Shown here piece by piece: positions 6,001 through 7,575 of a DNA stretch of 7,575 nt (position 1 is its first letter; each line of letters starts with the position of its first letter). Below the pieces are notes generated by a model, which made no database searches, was not told the origin of the DNA, and worked only from the letters and a program-made list of their open reading frames with translations. The stretch comes from JBDRNO01 sp043811005. GTDB lineage: Bacteria > Bacteroidota > Bacteroidia > NORP154. Both the position numbers and the translations under genes were made by a program. The stretch spans positions 1 through 7,575 of the forward strand of contig JBDRNO010000141.1 of assembly GCA_043811005.1 (NCBI GenBank), in the 5' to 3' direction.

Positions 6001-7575
6001 CTGTGATATCATAAACACCTTCTCCAAGTGTCTGCCCACCTAAATTACCTGAAATAGCTGTACTGGGAATATTTTCTATTATGTTTTTTGTACTATCAAG
6101 GTCTGCAATAGCTTGTTGAACCTTGGGATCACTGGATGGGAATATGGTGTCGGATGCAGAAACATTACCACTAACCGAGCCAATAGCTCCCACATTTCCT
6201 ATGGCATTTATGGGATCGTTTGCTATTATATCGCCACCTGCCAGAATAGCAAATGAAGAAGCATATCCTAAATCTATTATATACTCGGGTTCAATACTGA
6301 TCTTTGTTACAAAAGCATCATTGGGACCCCCGCCGAAAGTGGTCTGAAAAGCCCCTGTAGTGGTATTAAAATCAGTTGAACTGGTGAATCCGGTCACGTA
6401 TGCATTACCGGATGCATCCAAAACAAGGCCAGCACCGGCATCATTAGCACTACCCCCAAGAAAAGTGGAAAAGACAAGATCACTGCTGCCATTCCCTGCG
6501 GGATTTAATTTTGTCACAAAACCATCGTTGTTACCTCCTCCAAATGTGCCCTGTGTGGCATCCGGAGTTATCGGAAAGTCAGTGGATGGAGTATGGCCGG
6601 TGACATAAATGTGACCGGCGACATCTACGCAGATGTCACGTCCCATCTCGCTACTAGCAGTACCGCTGCCGCCAAGATAGGTGGAGTATAAAAGTGCAGT
6701 TCCGGTAGCATTCAACATGGTAACAAAGGCATCCCCATTACCCCCACCATAAGTGGTTTGAAAAGCTCCTGCAGTGATATCAAAGTTAGTAGAAACAGTG
6801 TTTCCGGTCACATAAGCATTGCCGGCGGCATCCACCGTAATGCTCCGGCTACTCTCATCCCGGAGACCAAGCGTACCGCCACTGCCACCGAGCAGCGTAG
6901 AATAAATAAGGTCAGCAGAGCCATTCCCTGCAGGGGTGATCTTCGCGACAAAGATATCAATACCGCTGGAACCGCCAGATTTTACAGACTTATAAGCTCC
7001 CGGAGAGATAGGTAAGTTAGTTGAATTGGTGAATCCTGATATGTAAGCATCTCCTGAAGCATCAATTGCAACAATTGCAACACCTCCGAAACCAAGTTCA
7101 TCAAGACTGCCACCGAAGTAGGTGGAGTAGAGATATGCAGTGGCGTTGGCATTCACTTTCGCCAGTATAAAGTCAAATTTGCCTGCATTAGTGGTTTGAA
7201 AAGCCCCTGGTGTGGTATAAAAGTTAGTTGAACTGCTGTGCCCTGCTACATAGGCGTTACCAGAGGCATCTACAGCAATACCATAAGCCTCATCATTACC
7301 GCTGGCTCCAAGATAGGTGGAATAAACAAGTGCACTGCCGTCAACACTCAGCTTTGCTAAGACAATGTCATCGCCTCCACCAGCGTGATTAGGTTGGATC
7401 ACCGCATTAGGACCAGTCTGGGGAAAGACAGGGAAATCAAAAGAATAAACCCATGATGTTACGTAGGCATTACCAATATCGTCTATGGCGATTCTGGGTC
7501 CCTGCTCCCTGGAGCTGCCGCCCAGATAGGTAGAATAAATAAGGGTACTCCCATCAGGAGAGAGCTTAGACACAA
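1..7575 (-). CDS. Giant multidomain T9SS-secreted protein (SBBP propeller, ice-binding-like, M43 metalloprotease, PKD, beta-helix), partial at both ends
   Basis: One minus-strand frame (codons at plus positions 2-7573) is open for 2,524 codons with no stop, and I translated it line by line. The start lies beyond 7575 and the stop lies before 1, so the full protein exceeds 2,524 residues. Domains in order are SBBP repeats (1-429), DUF3494 (431-620), M43 protease (642-945), PKD (953-1044), a second beta-propeller (1047-1404), PKD-like, SprB-type and PKD modules (1411-1662), a right-handed beta-helix (1683-2143), a Cys-rich segment (2150-2209), a helical region (2210-2475) and the start of a T9SS type A sorting domain (2510-2524). 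The protein is therefore expected outside the cell or on its surface. No membrane segment is seen, and the signal peptide would lie off the window. No frameshift or internal stop was found. Automated pipelines might name it an ice-binding family protein, an SBBP protein, an M43 protease or a T9SS sorting domain protein. The frame and overall nature are very secure, but the joint function is inference. Confidence 0.97.
2..46 (-). other. Start of T9SS type A C-terminal sorting domain (truncated by the window)
   Basis: Residues 2510-2524 read FGQNYPDPFNSVTYI, closely matching the opening consensus of the type A (Por_Secre_tail) sorting domain, LxQNYPNPFNPxTxI. The full domain is about 70-90 residues, so the stop codon should lie roughly 170-230 bases beyond position 1. 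This domain routes the protein through the outer membrane by T9SS and is normally removed, with attachment to the surface or release. Confidence 0.88.
47..148 (-). other. Polar linker before the sorting domain
   Basis: Residues about 2476-2509 are rich in Asp, Ser, Asn, Gln and Lys (for example GNNSDDLRQTKQDSSEK) with no predicted strand pattern. This fits the flexible linker usually found between the last folded module and a T9SS C-terminal sorting domain, where the signal is cut off after secretion. Confidence 0.6.
149..946 (-). other. Uncharacterised alpha-helical region with tandem hairpin repeats
   Basis: Residues about 2210-2475 change character from beta-rich to helical. They begin with a likely short coiled coil (FLDDREAEITALETEYASVQ). 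Three helical hairpin repeats follow at 868-605, the last two carrying LPPGH or LPPGI turns. The rest contains charged helices such as QRQMALNGIIIDKLKSD, VVITLLEDENTAEADRILFG, LSAASAKLSAM and EEQDWIDLQNIILQL. I do not recognise a named family. Helical TPR-like or HEAT-like packing is a guess. Its place just before the sorting domain suggests a surface-proximal stalk or partner-binding module. Confidence 0.7.
605..868 (-). repeat. Three tandem helical-hairpin repeats of 27-31 residues
   Basis: Three units align: residues 2236-2262 (QALLNAINSTIPYGKLKNLL core), 2263-2292 (LLSDDVLMALINRTAQLPPG then HFKQVMVR) and 2293-2323 (PVSNIVAARLYPKLDDLPPG then IASQIMDVQ). Shared features of the second and third are a starting NS, S-D/N at positions 5-6, LPPG after the first helix and Q-V/I-M in the second helix. 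The first unit is more divergent and lacks LPPG. Confidence 0.65.
947..1126 (-). other. Cys-rich junction with CxxC and CxxCxxC
   Basis: Residues about 2150-2209 follow the beta-helix and hold seven cysteines: C2152, C2159, C2174 and C2177 (CGLC), then C2202, C2205 and C2208 (CHLCLEC). The spacing could form disulfides or a metal site. In an exported protein disulfides are likelier, but the tight CxxCxxC spacing leaves metal binding open. It separates the beta-strand modules from the helical C-terminal part. Confidence 0.7.
1145..2527 (-). other. Right-handed parallel beta-helix domain
   Basis: Residues about 1683-2143 show the short, irregular coils of a right-handed parallel beta-helix. 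A capping and nucleation region reads PIIIKGTLRIKTGASLTISG and IDGKVIIERGGLLHLKEGSS. Next come WQGVEVWGDG and GKIIINSSSITKAHIGVLL, then Asn-rich coils such as DVKFYDNTFTNAETGIESHD, FHNNWFQNPYG, GIYFENSSGFFITDNNFDYI and LGNEFTRCNRSMVAWQNN. The NxF and GI/GV steps are typical of the PbH1 repeat. Domains of this kind include polysaccharide lyases and adhesins. No lyase active-site pattern was recognised, so carbohydrate binding or a structural role is more cautious than an enzymatic call. Confidence 0.85.
2051..2134 (-). other. Pro/Cys-rich insertion inside the beta-helix
   Basis: Residues 1814-1841 interrupt the beta-helix with a Pro-rich stretch containing PPPYCPDPPCP and four cysteines (C1819, C1827, C1832, C1838), flanked by basic RRK and KK. 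It looks like a disulfide-braced loop protruding from one coil. It is seen directly in sequence, and its function is unknown. Confidence 0.7.
2588..2860 (-). other. PKD domain 3
   Basis: Residues about 1572-1662 read FTFTPAGVDICTGEQIDFTN, then LSYLWDFDYSN, then FIYNAPGYYQVVLKVTDFCG. The strand order and the WDFD, APGYYQV and LKVTD elements are those of a PKD domain. Cys1588 and Cys1647 could form a disulfide. It leads straight into the beta-helix. Confidence 0.85.
2873..3082 (-). other. SprB-type repeat
   Basis: Residues about 1498-1567 contain DGSADLTVTGGTAPFKYQWS, then NGQTTEDIKATADTYSVIVT and DINECTATSSVI. This is the SprB repeat pattern (GGTxPYxYxWSNGxTTxxIxxLxAGxYxVxVTDxxxCT), named after the gliding adhesin SprB of Flavobacterium johnsoniae. 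One copy is present here, so it is a single Ig-like module rather than evidence that the protein is a gliding adhesin. Confidence 0.85.
3089..3343 (-). other. PKD-like domain 2 (divergent)
   Basis: Residues about 1411-1495 read IDFAFTISNCIDVKFDG, then YTSYDWNFDLTG, then YSPAVLPVTYTIQLSLSG. The tryptophan strand YDWNFD and the late strand YTIQLSLSGPGG fit an Ig-like PKD fold, but the usual WDFGD and PGxY turns are altered, so this is called a divergent copy. It links the second propeller to the SprB-type repeat. Confidence 0.7.
3362..4435 (-). other. Second beta-propeller domain (T9SS protein type, WFFGxxAGLDF start, GLPNMID end)
   Basis: Residues about 1047-1404 start with GRWFFGQYAGLDFQTGLPLA and contain INSPEAVVTQSDNTGQLLFY, SDGQSVWNNSHALV and SQAIVVTDPGNPNQYYLFYI. 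They continue with SFSPNSKYLYAA and LGPDNKIYIAKEQNDNLAVI, and close near NAMNGLPNMID. This is a recurrent propeller-like region of large Bacteroidota secreted proteins, usually followed by PKD domains, as it is here. The SPNSKYLY and GPDNKIYIA strands resemble WD40-like or YVTN-type blades. It is unlike the SBBP array and so represents a separate propeller in the same chain. No enzyme activity is indicated, and a binding or scaffold role is inferred. Confidence 0.78.
4442..4717 (-). other. PKD domain 1
   Basis: Residues about 953-1044 contain VYDWDFGDSFTQS followed by NHTYTTPGNYTISLIVTDGS, the core of a PKD (polycystic kidney disease) Ig-like fold: WDFGD, then HxYxxPGxYxVxLxVTD. PKD domains in secreted Bacteroidota proteins serve as spacers or binding modules. 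This one sits directly C-terminal to the M43 protease. Confidence 0.92.
4739..5650 (-). other. M43 (pappalysin/cytophagalysin-type) zinc metalloprotease domain with propeptide-like lead-in
   Basis: Residues 642-945. A lead-in beginning CGTDVVARLHAQKNPSIQKQ (642-661) resembles the propeptide start of Bacteroidota M43 enzymes. The catalytic part opens with YVIPVVFHVIYDPTYAPSN (682-700) and NISDEQIFNAIDVLNKEFND. It continues with NIWVVREITQFGFAG and VVVKYDYVGN. Catalytic residues are present: HEVGHYLGLYH at 855-865 gives three zinc-binding histidines and Glu856, and NYMDY at 915-919 supplies the Met-turn (Met917). The VCDTPP motif and ITEGQRLRAHASV also fit the family. C642 may act as a cysteine switch, as proposed for some M43 enzymes. 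The domain therefore looks active and would act outside the cell on proteins. A Cys-rich insertion with C834, C838 and C842 sits just before the zinc motif. It is followed directly by a PKD domain, a common arrangement in this family. Confidence 0.95.
4979..5011 (-). other. Zinc-binding motif HExxHxxGxxH of the M43 protease
   Basis: The codons read HEVGHYLGLYH (residues 855-865). His855, His859 and His865 are the predicted zinc ligands, and Glu856 is the general base. The matching Met-turn methionine (Met917) is encoded at 4825-4823, inside NYMDY. All residues required by the metzincin clan are intact. Confidence 0.97.
5714..6283 (-). other. DUF3494 ice-binding-protein-like beta-solenoid domain
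   Basis: Residues about 431-620 match the layout of the DUF3494 (Ice_binding) family. They open with IIDLGYASSFAILAGGDI, followed by a Gly/Ser-rich strand region (GNVGAIGSVSGN). A helix-like segment follows (VQQAIADLDSTKNIIENI), then the core signature GNLGGQTLGEGVYDITGAA, then LSGTLMLSGDTSSIYVFII. The C-terminal strands contain VFPQKIYWLVKKSVLLGEG and FSGIIISSGNII. Length (about 190 residues) and motif order fit the family, whose characterised members are secreted proteins that bind ice through a flat beta-solenoid face. Many relatives in mesophiles are not shown to bind ice and may be adhesin modules. It follows the SBBP array directly and precedes the protease by only about 20 residues. 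The fold is well supported, but ice-binding activity is not established. Confidence 0.88.
6287..7573 (-). repeat. SBBP beta-propeller repeats, six complete units
   Basis: Residues 1-429 hold tandem units of 61-75 residues with the SBBP (seven-bladed beta-propeller-associated) pattern: STYLGGS, then a stretch ending in IAVDASGNAYVTGFT, then a Phe/Thr/Pro-rich loop, then GGGNDAFVTKLNPAG and a closing LIY or LVY. Units run 7534-7322, 7321-7127, 7126-6902, 6901-6686, 6685-6470 and 6469-6287. Residues 1-13 (VSKLSPDGSTLIY) close an earlier unit, so the array continues past 7575. Each unit probably forms one four-stranded blade. Such arrays are common in secreted bacterial proteins and usually act as binding or display scaffolds. 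No catalytic residues are expected. Specific ligands cannot be told from sequence. Confidence 0.93.

Noticed and set aside
6123..7015. Three short plus-strand ORFs at 6123-6347, 6360-6608 and 6758-7015
   Set aside because: They are antisense to the SBBP repeats and the start of DUF3494. The repeated DNA of the SBBP units keeps stops rare in some antisense frames, which explains their presence.
6287..7573. The periodic DNA as a CRISPR array or satellite repeat
   Set aside because: The period is about 183-225 bases, diverged, and explained by in-frame SBBP protein repeats. There are no short identical repeats with unique spacers.

Overview
The whole window is the inside of one very large gene on the minus strand. 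Reading the reverse complement in the frame whose codons occupy plus-strand positions 2-7573 gives 2,524 consecutive sense codons with no stop. Neither the start codon (beyond position 7575) nor the stop codon (before position 1) is in the window. There is no intergenic space, so no promoter, terminator, RNA gene, CRISPR array or insertion sequence is visible. Residue numbers in this annotation count from the first full codon (7573-7571) as residue 1.

The organism is almost certainly a member of the Bacteroidota. The visible C-terminus runs into what looks like a type A sorting domain of the type IX secretion system (T9SS), with the opening motif FGQNYPDPFN. The repertoire of SBBP repeats, PKD domains, a SprB-type repeat, an M43 (pappalysin/cytophagalysin) metalloprotease and a right-handed beta-helix is typical of large secreted proteins of that phylum. 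I cannot assign a genus. An uncultured or environmental lineage is plausible.

Layout from N- to C-terminus (high to low coordinates): (1) 7573-6287, six complete SBBP beta-propeller repeats plus the end of a seventh; (2) 6283-5714, a DUF3494 ice-binding-protein-like beta-solenoid; (3) 5650-4739, an M43 zinc metalloprotease with a propeptide-like lead-in, HEVGHYLGLYH and a NYMDY Met-turn; (4) 4717-4442, a PKD domain; (5) 4435-3362, a second, different beta-propeller; (6) 3343-2588, a PKD-like domain, a SprB-type repeat and another PKD domain; (7) 2527-1145, a right-handed parallel beta-helix carrying a Pro/Cys-rich insertion; (8) 1126-947, a CxxC-rich segment; (9) 946-149, an alpha-helical region with three tandem helical-hairpin repeats; (10) 148-47, a polar linker; (11) 46-2, the first residues of the T9SS sorting domain.

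Inferred biology: the product should cross the inner membrane by Sec, cross the outer membrane by T9SS, and be anchored on the surface or released. It combines ligand- or surface-binding modules (SBBP, ice-binding-like, PKD, beta-helix) with a protease that appears catalytically complete. The most unusual point is that a propeptide-like M43 protease sits in mid-protein, directly after an ice-binding-like domain. Processing of that propeptide could split the giant protein into an adhesin-like N-terminal part and a protease/beta-helix C-terminal part.
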